This document shows positions 26,646 through 35,708 of a DNA stretch of 64,000 nucleotides, piece by piece; position 1 is the first letter of the stretch; every line of letters begins with the position of its first letter. The stretch is from Bacteroidales bacterium. Lineage in GTDB: Bacteria > Bacteroidota > Bacteroidia > Bacteroidales > F082. Both the position numbers and the translations under genes were made by a program. Below the pieces are notes generated by a model. The model was not told where the DNA came from. It did not search any database and saw only the letters and a program-made list of their open reading frames with translations. The stretch covers positions 62,001 to 126,000 of the forward strand of contig JAFYNJ010000019.1 of assembly GCA_017549805.1 (NCBI GenBank), read 5' to 3'.

Positions 26646-27896
26646 TTAATCTTTCTCCTCCCAAACCAGCCTCACCCTAAACGGATGCTCCTCCATCTTC
26701 CAGACAAGCACACGCTCTTTTTCAGTAACGCCCACCTCGTCCTGATAAGGCACAAAGGCATCACCGTGGTATTCTTTCAGAAGAATGTCCATCTTCTTCA
26801 CCAGCTGAAGCTTTTCTGAATAACCTCTATCGATGTCGTTTTGGGCGTAGCGAAGTTCAATTCTGCTCTTCTCAGTATAACTTCCAGAAAGCTCTAAGCT
26901 GCTGCGTCTATCCTTGGCATCCATGATCTTTTTGTTGACGGAAAGAATCTCTGCCTTGGTCATAGCAATCTGCCAAAGAATAAACTTGGGCAAAGCTTCC
27001 TTCAGCCTGTCCTCGTCATATATGCAAGCAACCGACATGTCATCCTGACTGCCGCGCTTGCTCAACACCGGCAACGTTTCTTGAATGTCCGCAAAGGTGG
27101 CATCATGGCCATTAGTCACCAAGGATTTTGCCACTTTCACATAGAAGTTCACCAAATTGGTTTCCTCGCCAAACGAATCATCCATGCCATCTGAGCCAAG
27201 GAAAACAGCAATAGGGAAGCCACCGTCACCTTGGTAAGTGTAACGGAACTCATTTAAGGCATCAGAGTCACAAATCGAGGTGGTTTTGTTGAGGAAACAA
27301 CGGTCGTCCCACAGTACAGGCTCTTTCCATTGTGCGTCGTTGTCAAACGAAATCATCTTGCCGTCGCCAAGATGGAAAGCAAACCAATACTTTGGCGTGC
27401 TGACGTAGGCCATCAGCGTACAGCCGTAAATTTTTTCCAGCTTGTAGCCGTTTTGGAATTCTTTTCTGTATTGCTCTTCAACTTGGTTGTTTTCTTTTTC
27501 GGTTAGTGGGGTAGTGGCTGCATGTTGTTCAATACGCAGCTGCCACTGACTGATAATCGAGGAAAACAGTTGCCGAAACGCAACATCTATGGGCTTTTCC
27601 TTGCGGAAGTCCTGCTGGTCTATCTTGGTTTGAATTGCTGCTTGTTGGGTGAATGGTTGTCCGATGAGCAGGGCTTCGTCAATGTTGGTGACGAACTCTC
27701 TCACATTGTTTGTGGTGATCTCGGTGGCAAATCGGGCACCAACGTCACTGCGGAAGTAACGCTTGCCTCCGTGCCCGTCGCAAACAACGGCAATGGCAAG
27801 ACCTTTCTCGTCGATATGACTGTAAGAATAGTCTTGGCATACCTTATCCGTTGCCTTATGGCTTTCGCCCTGGCAATGAAAGTCGAAACACCTCAT
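26646..27896 (-). CDS. PP2C-type serine/threonine protein phosphatase of a TerY-P triad
   Basis: A 416-residue metal-dependent phosphatase that should reverse the phosphorylation made by the kinase at 30466. Motifs present are VCDGHGGKRYF, AFHLGDGKMISF, FLGSDGMDDSF and SQDDMSVACI, so the metal-binding aspartates are intact. The conserved N-terminus QGESHKATDKVCQDYS fits TerY-P-associated PP2Cs. The start at 27896 is used; ATG at 27917 is possible and would overlap the vWA gene by 10 bp. The C-terminal about 130 residues are helical (coiled-coil-like) followed by a short beta segment. Confidence 0.9.
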   Translation of the reverse strand: MRCFDFHCQGESHKATDKVCQDYSYSHIDEKGLAIAVVCDGHGGKRYFRSDVGARFATEITTNNVREFVTNIDEALLIGQPFTQQAAIQTKIDQQDFRKEKPIDVAFRQLFSSIISQWQLRIEQHAATTPLTEKENNQVEEQYRKEFQNGYKLEKIYGCTLMAYVSTPKYWFAFHLGDGKMISFDNDAQWKEPVLWDDRCFLNKTTSICDSDALNEFRYTYQGDGGFPIAVFLGSDGMDDSFGEETNLVNFYVKVAKSLVTNGHDATFADIQETLPVLSKRGSQDDMSVACIYDEDRLKEALPKFILWQIAMTKAEILSVNKKIMDAKDRRSSLELSGSYTEKSRIELRYAQNDIDRGYSEKLQLVKKMDILLKEYHGDAFVPYQDEVGVTEKERVLVWKMEEHPFRVRLVWEEKD

Positions 27897-27907
27897 GGGA
27901 CAATTAT

Positions 27908-28651
27908 TTAATCCCAATCGTCGGCATACGAGCTGCCGTCAACTTTGGTTGCGACTTCAGCGCCATCGATGTTGTCAACAGCGTTCTGCACCTCGCTAAT
28001 CACCTGGTCTTGTTTGGTGGTGTCGCCTGCAGTGCTGCTCTTGCTGCCGATCTGCGATGATGTAACGGCCACCACGCGGATAATCTGCTTCAAGGCCTCG
28101 ATGTTATGCACCGTAAACACGGCTTCATTGGTGCCAGTAAACATGGCCAACTTTTCTTTGTCGGCATCGTCACCAATGGCAATGGCAACCTTAATGGCAG
28201 ATTTAAACCAGTTGTTGCCTTGCAGTTTGGCCAATCCGGCTTCAAAATTGTCAGTGGGGGCACCGTCTGACAACAAGATGATGGCTGGAGCGAATGATCC
28301 GCTGGCCGACTGCATGAAGCCCTTGCTGCGTGACAGCTTGTTTTCCAATTCCTCACATGCTGCGCCAAGCGAAGTTAGGCCATTGGCCTGAACGTCCTGC
28401 CAAATAAACTCGTTGGCTAATTTTGGCTCACTGTAAAGCCATTTGCAACCTGTTGAGAATTCCAAAGCTGCTACTTTGATCTCAGCGTCGGGGTTGGTAA
28501 CGGAGATTTCGTCCAGCATGGGCAAAACATTAACCACAGCATCGTTGACAGCTCCAATCTTACTTCCGGCCATACTGCCTGAAGTATCAATCATGAAAAA
28601 AAGCGTCATGGTTCTGCGTGGTACACTTACGGTTTCATCTAGTAATGACAT
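27908..28651 (-). CDS. TerY-like von Willebrand factor A domain protein
   Basis: A 247-residue vWA protein with an intact MIDAS: FFMIDTSGSMAG (DxSxS), the threonine in ANGLTSLGAA, and ILLSDGAPTD. This is the TerY part of the TerY-P triad known from comparative genomics of tellurium-resistance and DNA-processing loci. It lacks the C-terminal zinc domain often fused to TerY; that function may come from the separate 24204 gene. It lies 16 bp after the helicase gene and is coupled to the PP2C gene. The last about 40 residues are polar and may be flexible. Confidence 0.9.
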   Translation of the reverse strand: MSLLDETVSVPRRTMTLFFMIDTSGSMAGSKIGAVNDAVVNVLPMLDEISVTNPDAEIKVAALEFSTGCKWLYSEPKLANEFIWQDVQANGLTSLGAACEELENKLSRSKGFMQSASGSFAPAIILLSDGAPTDNFEAGLAKLQGNNWFKSAIKVAIAIGDDADKEKLAMFTGTNEAVFTVHNIEALKQIIRVVAVTSSQIGSKSSTAGDTTKQDQVISEVQNAVDNIDGAEVATKVDGSSYADDWD

Positions 28652-28667
28652 AATCGATTATTTTTAG

Positions 28668-30455
28668 TTAGTTAATAGAATTTCCAAAAGAAGGGTGGGG
28701 CTTGTCCAAAACAGTAGCCCTCTTGTTCTGATATACTCGTTTGTAAATGTTGGCCACAATCGTCAACACCTCGTCGCAAATATTCTTGTCAGTATACTCC
28801 ATCTGAAAGAACTCAACATTTCTTATTTCATCAAGTTGGCTCGAATACTGGGTGGTATCAAAGGCGGCGATGATGGCCTCTATGATTTTCTGTAACTCTA
28901 AGTAGGCGTATTGATACCTTTTCACAGAATAAAGCCGTGTGTAACTGTTCAAGGTATATAGGATAACGGTATTGGTTGAACTCTGCTCAGCATTGCAGAC
29001 CAGACTCCTGAAGTCCTGGTATATTCTTGGCATGGTAGAAATGTCATGAGTGTTGCTGGTAGCTGCCTTTTCTCCTGAGAAGTGGCTCAGGAAGTCTGCA
29101 ACGCTTTTGTCAATGATAATGTCGCTATAGGCGATTGGCTTGATCAGATAAAGTCCGTTGAGCGACTTCACACGGCTCAAAGCCACATACAACTGTCCTG
29201 GAGCAAAGATATGGCTGCGTAGGTCAAGCACAATGTTGTCATATGTTTGGCCTTGTGACTTGTGTATCGTAAAGGCGTAGGCAAGCTTAACTGGGAATTG
29301 CTCGACTTTTTGATAATATGGCGTTTTCCTTACAAGCTCATGCTTGTTCGGGTTATATGCCATTTCGTATTTATAGTCTGTAGCCTTTGCTACCGAAACA
29401 ACTTCTCCTGAGCGATCCAAAAGGATTTCTATGCTTCTTCCGTCAAATCCCACAATCTCGCCAAAATCACCGTTAATATAACCTGCCTTCTTATAGCTAC
29501 TCGTGCAAATCACTCGTGCTCCTATCTTGAATTTCAAATCTCCGTCAAATTGTGAAGGCATGGTAATCTCATGGTATTTTACGGTGTCAAGCTGGATTTC
29601 GTCATTGTAGTCCATCACCGTTGCGTTGTTCGTTTGCCTTTCCTTGATGGTGATTTGCGCACAAACACTGTATTCTCTCCCCGGTAGTTTGCTCAACCTT
29701 TCGTTGTTTACGCTTCTAACTTCAGCGTTCGATGAAGCAATGTAAGGAATGTTTTGAGGGATAGTCCGTGGGGGAACAAGGCGTGTGTTGAGTTTGTTCA
29801 ACACAGCGGCATCGTTTATTATGTCCAACGAACGGAATTTGTCGAGCAGTTGCTCATAGTCTCTGTCGTTCTGATGTCTTATAGATTGTTTTAGTTCATA
29901 GAACTTTATGTTTGGCAGTTCTCTCTTGATGATATGGCTGTCGAAGAAGTAAATGCCTCCGTATTCATTGACGAGATACTTATAAACATCTTCTTCTTCA
30001 ACGATAGGTGGCAGCTGGAACATGTCTCCAACAATAATGACCCTTATGCCTCCAAATGGCGCACTGGAACGTCTTACCACTTGACATATCTTATTCATCA
30101 TTTCAAAGAAATCCGACCTCACCATTGATATCTCATCAAAGATAATTGTATCAAGAGAGTTGATTTTAGGCAGAGTGTACTGAACGTTTTTTACTGCATT
30201 GTAGTTCTTTGGATTCTGCCAGCCTTCATCAAGATTGTCAAACTCACCATAGAAGAAACTGTGGAACGTTTGGGCTGAGCGGTACACTTGTTTGGCAAGG
30301 TTGGTGGGACACAATATCTGATATTTGCCCAACCTTGGTGCAATTTCCCTTATCAGGTATGATTTACCTGTACCAGCTTTTCCTTGTATGATGGTGATGG
30401 GCGCTGGTGATTGTAGTATCTCGTCAGCTATCTTTTGCTGTTCCTTGTTTAACAT
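28668..30455 (-). CDS. Pif1/RecD-like superfamily 1 DNA helicase
   Basis: A 595-residue 5'-3' SF1B-type helicase. Walker A is [14 protein letters not shown], Walker B is [14 protein letters not shown], motif III is [13 protein letters not shown], and the C-terminal motifs are [14 protein letters not shown] and [16 protein letters not shown]. The last about 120 residues form an extra helical domain. It lies 10 bp after the kinase gene. Together with the FtsK-like ATPase it gives this operon two DNA motors. Confidence 0.88.
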   Translation of the reverse strand: MLNKEQQKIADEILQSPAPITIIQGKAGTGKSYLIREIAPRLGKYQILCPTNLAKQVYRSAQTFHSFFYGEFDNLDEGWQNPKNYNAVKNVQYTLPKINSLDTIIFDEISMVRSDFFEMMNKICQVVRRSSAPFGGIRVIIVGDMFQLPPIVEEEDVYKYLVNEYGGIYFFDSHIIKRELPNIKFYELKQSIRHQNDRDYEQLLDKFRSLDIINDAAVLNKLNTRLVPPRTIPQNIPYIASSNAEVRSVNNERLSKLPGREYSVCAQITIKERQTNNATVMDYNDEIQLDTVKYHEITMPSQFDGDLKFKIGARVICTSSYKKAGYINGDFGEIVGFDGRSIEILLDRSGEVVSVAKATDYKYEMAYNPNKHELVRKTPYYQKVEQFPVKLAYAFTIHKSQGQTYDNIVLDLRSHIFAPGQLYVALSRVKSLNGLYLIKPIAYSDIIIDKSVADFLSHFSGEKAATSNTHDISTMPRIYQDFRSLVCNAEQSSTNTVILYTLNSYTRLYSVKRYQYAYLELQKIIEAIIAAFDTTQYSSQLDEIRNVEFFQMEYTDKNICDEVLTIVANIYKRVYQNKRATVLDKPHPSFGNSIN

Positions 30456-30465
30456 CTTGAGTCGC

Positions 30466-31734
30466 TTATTCGGTTATGTGTATCTCGCCTTTATAGTTGT
30501 TGCCAAACGAAATCTTGATTCCGTTCTTTATTGGCATAAATTCGTTGGGTTGAACTTCTTTCAGTTTCCCGCTTGCGGTTTCCGCAGTCCATTTGTCTTT
30601 CGAAATGTTTTGCAGAAGCAACATGTTCTTGTCTTGTGGGTTAACCACTACTCTGGCATCTGGTGTGTTGTCGAAATCGATGAATAGGGGAGTGCCGTTG
30701 GTAAGAAGTAGGGTTCTCATTCCAAGCTTTAAGGTTCTGCTCACATCCACAGCATGACCACAGTTCATGCATTGGTGCTTCGTCTCGTCAACAAAGGTCT
30801 CCTCACCACAATGCGGACATTTCACCAATCTATCACGCAACGATGCCAATAGTTTTTCCCAATTCTGTTCAATCATGCGTTTTTGCGGATTCTTCAGCAT
30901 TTCAGGACTAAACTCCCGGATGAAGGTTTCACGAAGCTCTGTGGGAAACACTGGCCAACGGCGTATCACGTTCTGGTGGATTCCTCGTACAGGAAGATTG
31001 GTTTTGTTGTTCGGGTCATAGATGAACACGGCTTCGCTGCCATAAAACTTCTTCTCAAATGATTCGGTCATACACGGACAGGCCACTACTTTGGCTCCTT
31101 CAAAGGGATGGTTGGCATAGAACAACATGAAGAGAATAACCGATAAAGAGAAGCGGTCGCTGTATTTGTCGGGAATGCCTCCGGCAACAATCTCAGGTGC
31201 CATATAACGGGCTTTGCCCATGATGCCAGACTTTTCTCCCTGTGGCATCACATTGTCGTTGTCGCAGATCAGCACATCACCCGTCGTTGGGTCGATAAAG
31301 AAATTGCCATCGTTCAAGTCTTGGTAACTGTAACCAAAACGATGTAGCATCATAAAGCCGTTGCAGATCTTCATGGCGGCAGCCATCATGGCCTGGAACG
31401 ACTTGAAACTCTTCTTGGCCAGAAGGAAATTGCCAAACTCAAAATAGTTCTGTGGGCGAAGAGCCATTACATAACCAAAACTTCCCTGTTGCCGTTCGGT
31501 GATGCGCTCTGGCCATAGGAAGGCCGAGCTTGGCGCACCGTTCATAACATTATTCGCCAGATTGTTGTAGAAGTTCTGGTCGGGCACGTTATGGTACCAT
31601 TTCAAAGCCTTTGGCTGGCCGTTAAGGTCAACTAAATACACTATGCCTTGGCCGCCTCGTCCAAGCTCTTTCTTTATGGTTACAAAGCCTCCGTTGAGCA
31701 GGCTTATTCTATCTCCGTTTTTTAATTCTTTCAT
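30466..31734 (-). CDS. Serine/threonine protein kinase with zinc ribbon and C-terminal beta domain
   Basis: A 422-residue kinase. The glycine loop is [13 protein letters not shown], the ATP lysine is in PKALKWY, the catalytic loop YQDLNDGN stands in place of HRDLKxxN (D and N kept), DFG is replaced by CDNDN, and ARYMAPE follows. A zinc ribbon (CPHC, then CMNC, about 320-345) and an FHA-like or beta-sandwich C-terminus (about 350-422) come after it. This domain order matches kinases of TerY-P loci. The altered motifs resemble other bacterial kinases that retain activity. It lies 10 bp before the helicase gene. Confidence 0.88.
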   Translation of the reverse strand: MKELKNGDRISLLNGGFVTIKKELGRGGQGIVYLVDLNGQPKALKWYHNVPDQNFYNNLANNVMNGAPSSAFLWPERITERQQGSFGYVMALRPQNYFEFGNFLLAKKSFKSFQAMMAAAMKICNGFMMLHRFGYSYQDLNDGNFFIDPTTGDVLICDNDNVMPQGEKSGIMGKARYMAPEIVAGGIPDKYSDRFSLSVILFMLFYANHPFEGAKVVACPCMTESFEKKFYGSEAVFIYDPNNKTNLPVRGIHQNVIRRWPVFPTELRETFIREFSPEMLKNPQKRMIEQNWEKLLASLRDRLVKCPHCGEETFVDETKHQCMNCGHAVDVSRTLKLGMRTLLLTNGTPLFIDFDNTPDARVVVNPQDKNMLLLQNISKDKWTAETASGKLKEVQPNEFMPIKNGIKISFGNNYKGEIHITE

Positions 31735-31766
31735 TTATATCTCCTAGTTAATTCTTTTTCAATAGC

Positions 31767-32546
31767 TCATTTAAACCATATCTCCTCATTCACCGTGCTT
31801 TCCACCGTGTTCTCAATATCATCGGGAAGTGAGAAGAAAAAGTCAATATTGGTTAAAGCCTCAATCTCGTCTATGCTCTTCACATAGGTCGTTAATGGCT
31901 TGTGTCCGGCAACGTTTTCAAAATAGAATCCGACACCCTCATATCTTCCATCCTTGCTGATGAGCAGAACTTTATAAAAAGCGTCGGGTATCACAACAAG
32001 GTTATTACCAATCACTCCGTTTCGGTTTTCTCCAACCACGGGTCCAGCGGCGATGTAAACATTGCCATAACGTTGGGCATAGTCTCGGCACTTCTCTTCA
32101 AGCGACCTCCAGTCACCACCATTCAAATTGTGGTTCTGCGGGCAAACGTTGGTGAAATAACAACTCTCAAGCATGGCTTGTTCATCCCATTTCATATCAC
32201 CCGCTGGAGCAATATGACCTTTGTCCCAGCCAGTATTCCGATAATCATCGTTGTCTGCTTGCCTTCCTCTCACATCGGGGTCTTGGAAGAACCTGCCGTT
32301 GCGCTTGCAGGTTCCGTTCACTTCTTCATTGGTCAGCTCGTATGCCACCCAATTCGGCAATCTTGTGTCTTTGTTGTATGAAACCGAATATCCCTTGTGC
32401 GTGATGACTTGGTTGGCCCTATTGTCCACCACCCTTGGTGTTTCAATAGAGAGGGTGTCACCTTCTGCTTTCTGCACGTTGGCGCAGGAAAACTGCAGAA
32501 GCGTGAACGCCGCTATTACCCAATTCATCAGCAAGGTTGTATTCAT
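31767..32546 (-). CDS. DNA/RNA non-specific endonuclease, predicted lipoprotein
   Basis: A 259-residue beta-beta-alpha metal (NucA/NUC1-type) nuclease. The active-site motif DRGH appears as DKGH (NTGWDKGHIAPAGD), with the metal-binding asparagine in TNVCPQNHNLNGG. The N-terminus is a signal peptide ending in a lipobox (LLQFSC, Cys21), so it should be exported and lipid-anchored. That is odd in an operon of cytoplasmic signalling and DNA motors. A surface nuclease destroying incoming DNA is one reading. It lies 12 bp after the FtsK-like gene. Confidence 0.85.
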   Translation of the reverse strand: MNTTLLMNWVIAAFTLLQFSCANVQKAEGDTLSIETPRVVDNRANQVITHKGYSVSYNKDTRLPNWVAYELTNEEVNGTCKRNGRFFQDPDVRGRQADNDDYRNTGWDKGHIAPAGDMKWDEQAMLESCYFTNVCPQNHNLNGGDWRSLEEKCRDYAQRYGNVYIAAGPVVGENRNGVIGNNLVVIPDAFYKVLLISKDGRYEGVGFYFENVAGHKPLTTYVKSIDEIEALTNIDFFFSLPDDIENTVESTVNEEIWFK

Positions 32547-32558
32547 CTTTTTTTTGTT

Positions 32559-34268
32559 TCAAATGTATTCCAAGTCTTTTAAGATCTGTTCTAGTGCAAA
32601 TTCGCTTCCCACCAATACCCGTCTGGGTGAGGAGCCATTGAAAGGGCCAACTATTCCAGCTGCTTCCAATTGCTCGATAATAAGCCCTGATCTATTGTAA
32701 CCAAGTTTCAATTTGCGTTGAATCATTGATGTAGAGCCTTGCTGGGTTTGGACAACGATTCGGGCAGCTTCTTCAAACAAAGGATCACGTTCATTAGTGT
32801 CGGTAAAGTATGTTGATTCTTTTGGCTCCGTCAAATCTTCCAACAAATACGGTTCTGTGAATCCTCTTTGAGATCCCACGAAACTAGTAATGGAATCTAT
32901 ATCCATGCTTGAAACGACTGGCCCATGTACCATAGTTGGAGTACTGCCTGGTACCAGCACGAGCATTTCGCCATATTCTCTCAGTGTGTTGGCTCCAACG
33001 GCATCAAGCAACGAACGTGATTCGGAAGCCGAATTAACTCTGAAGGCAATACGTGTTGGTACGCAAGCTTTCATTTGGGCAGGGAATACGTCTGTTGAAA
33101 CTCTTGAGGTGCCTATGATGGCATGTATTCCCACTGATTTGCCTGATTCCAAAAGTCTTATCAATGGTGTACTCGCTTCTTTCCCTTTGGCCGAAACCAA
33201 TATGGAATAGTCATCAATGACGATAACGAGATAGGGGAGGAAACGGTGTCTCTCAGTGGGTGACAACCGTCTCTGTTTGAATATCTCATTATACTCAGAA
33301 ACGTTTCTGCATCCAGCAGCCTTTAACAGTTTGATGCGCTCATCCAATTCATAGCACAGCGAATTCAATGTATTGATGGTTTTGTCAGCATCGGTTAATA
33401 CGCTTTCGTCGCAGTTTGGCAATTTGGCCAGGTAATGCCGTTCAATCCGGTTATAATAATTGAACTCCAAACCCTTTAAATCTACCAACACCAGTTTCAG
33501 TTCTGCAGGGTGTATCTTGTGAAGCAGCGGAATGATCAGGGCGTGGCACAGTGTCGATTTTCCTGTGCCGGAAGCTCCTGCGATAATGACGTTTGGCGCT
33601 TTGGTCAGGTCAAAGCAGCAAACATCGTTGGTGGCTGTTTTCCCAACCACACAAGGCAGCACATAATTCGTGTTGGTGTATTCTTTTGAACTCAATAGTT
33701 CGTCCAGATGAATATTGCCGTCTCTAGAATCGTGTCCCGCCAAATAAAGATTGGGTGCTGGGAATCTGTAGTCTTTCAGCTCATATTGTGGGTCAAAGGG
33801 TGCACTGGTTTGACTCGGATTGCCAATGGTAATTTTAATTGATTCTCTAATCTTTTCCCTTAATTCTTCCTCCGTGTACTTTCTTTTGGGTTGAGCAGCT
33901 GCGGTCGCTTCAAGTTCTGTCTTGCGTCCTTTTATTTTGTCTAGCTGCTCTTGGGCACTTTTGCTCCCTGGGTCTATTGCCAGCAGTTGGTAGATGGCTT
34001 TCTCTGCTTCATTAACCTTCCCCTGTGCCAAATAAGCTTCGCTCAATCCAATATAGGCTCTAACATCGTGCTTGTTCGCTCCAATGGCTGCTTGGAAATA
34101 CTCCATAGCCAACACATAATTCCCTGCGGCCAATTGTTTTTGACCCTCTTCGCAATAGTTTCCAACAGTCTCCTGAGCTTTAGTGCTGACAATTTCTTCT
34201 GTGGTTTCGCTTGGAACCACTTCATCCTGCTGCGCCTTACTTGAAAACCATTTTGAAAAAATACTCAT
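32559..34268 (-). CDS. TPR module fused to FtsK/SpoIIIE-type DNA translocase with gamma domain
   Basis: A 569-residue protein. Residues 1-115 (MSIFSKWFSSKA, then NYCEEGQKQLAAGNYVLAME) are the shared TPR module. Residues about 180-480 are an FtsK motor: Walker A AGASGTGKSTL, Walker B YLVIVIDDY, then IIGTSR and RIAFRVNSASESRSLLD. Residues about 495-569 are an FtsK gamma winged helix (DPLFEEAARIVVQTQQGST and QLEAAGIVGPFNGS), which in FtsK reads KOPS. No membrane helices, so this is a soluble, sequence-guided DNA pump recruited by its TPRs. Confidence 0.88.
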   Translation of the reverse strand: MSIFSKWFSSKAQQDEVVPSETTEEIVSTKAQETVGNYCEEGQKQLAAGNYVLAMEYFQAAIGANKHDVRAYIGLSEAYLAQGKVNEAEKAIYQLLAIDPGSKSAQEQLDKIKGRKTELEATAAAQPKRKYTEEELREKIRESIKITIGNPSQTSAPFDPQYELKDYRFPAPNLYLAGHDSRDGNIHLDELLSSKEYTNTNYVLPCVVGKTATNDVCCFDLTKAPNVIIAGASGTGKSTLCHALIIPLLHKIHPAELKLVLVDLKGLEFNYYNRIERHYLAKLPNCDESVLTDADKTINTLNSLCYELDERIKLLKAAGCRNVSEYNEIFKQRRLSPTERHRFLPYLVIVIDDYSILVSAKGKEASTPLIRLLESGKSVGIHAIIGTSRVSTDVFPAQMKACVPTRIAFRVNSASESRSLLDAVGANTLREYGEMLVLVPGSTPTMVHGPVVSSMDIDSITSFVGSQRGFTEPYLLEDLTEPKESTYFTDTNERDPLFEEAARIVVQTQQGSTSMIQRKLKLGYNRSGLIIEQLEAAGIVGPFNGSSPRRVLVGSEFALEQILKDLEYI

Positions 34269-34295
34269 CTCATTATTGCGTTTATAAGCCTAACA

Positions 34296-35390
34296 TTACA
34301 CGTTTACCATCGAAAGCAGGTTCATGATGAACCAGCTGTCGAATCCTTGAAATACAATTCTCTTTGAGTTGCCGTCCTTCAATACCTCAATCCCATCCGA
34401 GTAAGGAGTGATGCCAACAAGCTTTTTGTAGGGTATCTTAACTCCTTTCTCTCTGGAATAGAAGATGAGGTTTTGGTTTGTGACATACAAATCGCCTACG
34501 GCCACTCTTTCCATATACTTGTGTTCAACAGGATGGCCTTTGGAACGTCCTGTATGGTAATACACGCCTTTCATCACCTTGAAGCTAAACCCGCCACTGT
34601 TCCTTACGGTCTCTCTTTCTATCTTCTCTTGGAAGAACGTAACGCCGTTGTAAGTCCAAAGCAATGATTCTGTTTTTGTCAAGATAACGGGAAGTTGAAC
34701 GAAGGTCGAGGGGAGCACTCCGTTAGCAAAATTCTTGAGTACCGTCATTTGGCCGAGTTTTGCCAAATCAGTGGTGGCGTATTTTGCTGGCAAGTGTTCT
34801 AAAGGTAATGCAAAGGCAGTGGCGTAGGAGCGTATCAGTCGCTCTTCTTGGTCGGTCATCATCCCGTCCTTCATGAAGTTTTCAGCGGCTTTGTTCAGCA
34901 CATACATGTACGCCTCGTTTTCATCTTCGGCACTAAGTGGAAGCACAGCGGCCACATCACGCACATCGCTTCTGACTTGTGCCTCAGTCGCACCGTTGGT
35001 GAAATAATTAACGAGATAGCCTTTGACAATCTTTTGCGATAGCTTGCCTAAAACTCCATCTTTGTTTACGGCTCCAGCTGTAATCTTCAGCAATGCCATG
35101 AGCTGCTTCACATTCTGTTCTATTGCATGGGTATAGGGGCGCCGAATAGCATCGGTGAATTTTTTCAATGCGTTACTGGCACACTCAGCCTTATCTTCGT
35201 CGTTGAGGAAGTTGTTGGTCTGCAGCTGCTTTACACTGCTGTTAAAAACGCTTGCTGTTGTTGGTTTGCACAGGAAAGAATAAAACAGCGTCTCTGCTTC
35301 TCGCAGTCCGTCTTCGTGCAGTTGCTCGCACTGGCTGTGTTTATTAGTCAGTAGCCCCGCTTTTTGTCCGCAGTACTTACAGGTTCCCAT
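34296..35390 (-). CDS. TerB-like protein with zinc knuckle and PH-like C-terminal domain
   Basis: The 364-residue first product of the operon. The N-terminus carries a zinc knuckle (CKYC near residue 4, with HSQC about 16 residues on). The middle is helical with a TerB-like segment (KDGMMTDQEERLIRSYATAF). The C-terminal about 100 residues (VAVGDLYVTNQNLIFYS, KKLVGITPYSDGIEV) resemble a bacterial PH/GRAM-like domain. I start it at 35390, not the ATG at 35414, because the likely -7 box (complement of 35412-35419) lies over that upstream ATG. TerB-like and PH modules suggest a membrane-surface sensor for the system (inference). Confidence 0.75.
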   Translation of the reverse strand: MGTCKYCGQKAGLLTNKHSQCEQLHEDGLREAETLFYSFLCKPTTASVFNSSVKQLQTNNFLNDEDKAECASNALKKFTDAIRRPYTHAIEQNVKQLMALLKITAGAVNKDGVLGKLSQKIVKGYLVNYFTNGATEAQVRSDVRDVAAVLPLSAEDENEAYMYVLNKAAENFMKDGMMTDQEERLIRSYATAFALPLEHLPAKYATTDLAKLGQMTVLKNFANGVLPSTFVQLPVILTKTESLLWTYNGVTFFQEKIERETVRNSGGFSFKVMKGVYYHTGRSKGHPVEHKYMERVAVGDLYVTNQNLIFYSREKGVKIPYKKLVGITPYSDGIEVLKDGNSKRIVFQGFDSWFIMNLLSMVNV

Positions 35391-35708
35391 TGTATCATCG
35401 ACATTGAACCGCAAATATAATCATTTTTTTCCTATCAACGAGTGCTAACGAGTGATTTTCAAAGCCTTTTTTGCCATTCTTATTTCGTTTTTCTTTGGGC
35501 GCGTCCCCCGGCGGCAGTGGCAGTGAGTCGATAGGGCAGTAGCATCTTGTAACCGCCGGCGGTCGGGCTTTCCGGGGGTCGCTTCGCTCCGTGCTCCGTT
35601 GCACTCCGCACCAAGCCCCTCCAATCCCTCGCGCGCTACCGCATCCCGGTCGTGCGGCTCATGAAACAATTTTGTATATTTGCAATCCTATCCCAAAACA
35701 AAAGAACA
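35391..35708. other. Divergent intergenic region with two promoters around repeat A1
   Basis: The minus-strand -7 box TATATTTG (complement of 35412-35419) has TTG (complement of 35436-35438) upstream with a short 16-bp spacer. This is the likely promoter of the whole 12-gene operon. A plus-strand TATATTTG at 35675-35682 serves the LRR gene. Between them is GC-rich repeat A1 (35489-35649). Confidence 0.65.
35489..35649. repeat. GC-rich intergenic repeat family A, copy 1
   Basis: A roughly 160-bp element starting TTTCTTTGGGCGCGTCCCCC, passing through CCGCCGGCGGTCGGGCTTTC and ending near CAATCCCTCGCGCGCT. Copies at 41186-41344 and 44778-44940 have the same orientation and are very similar over most of their length. 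Confidence 0.88.
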
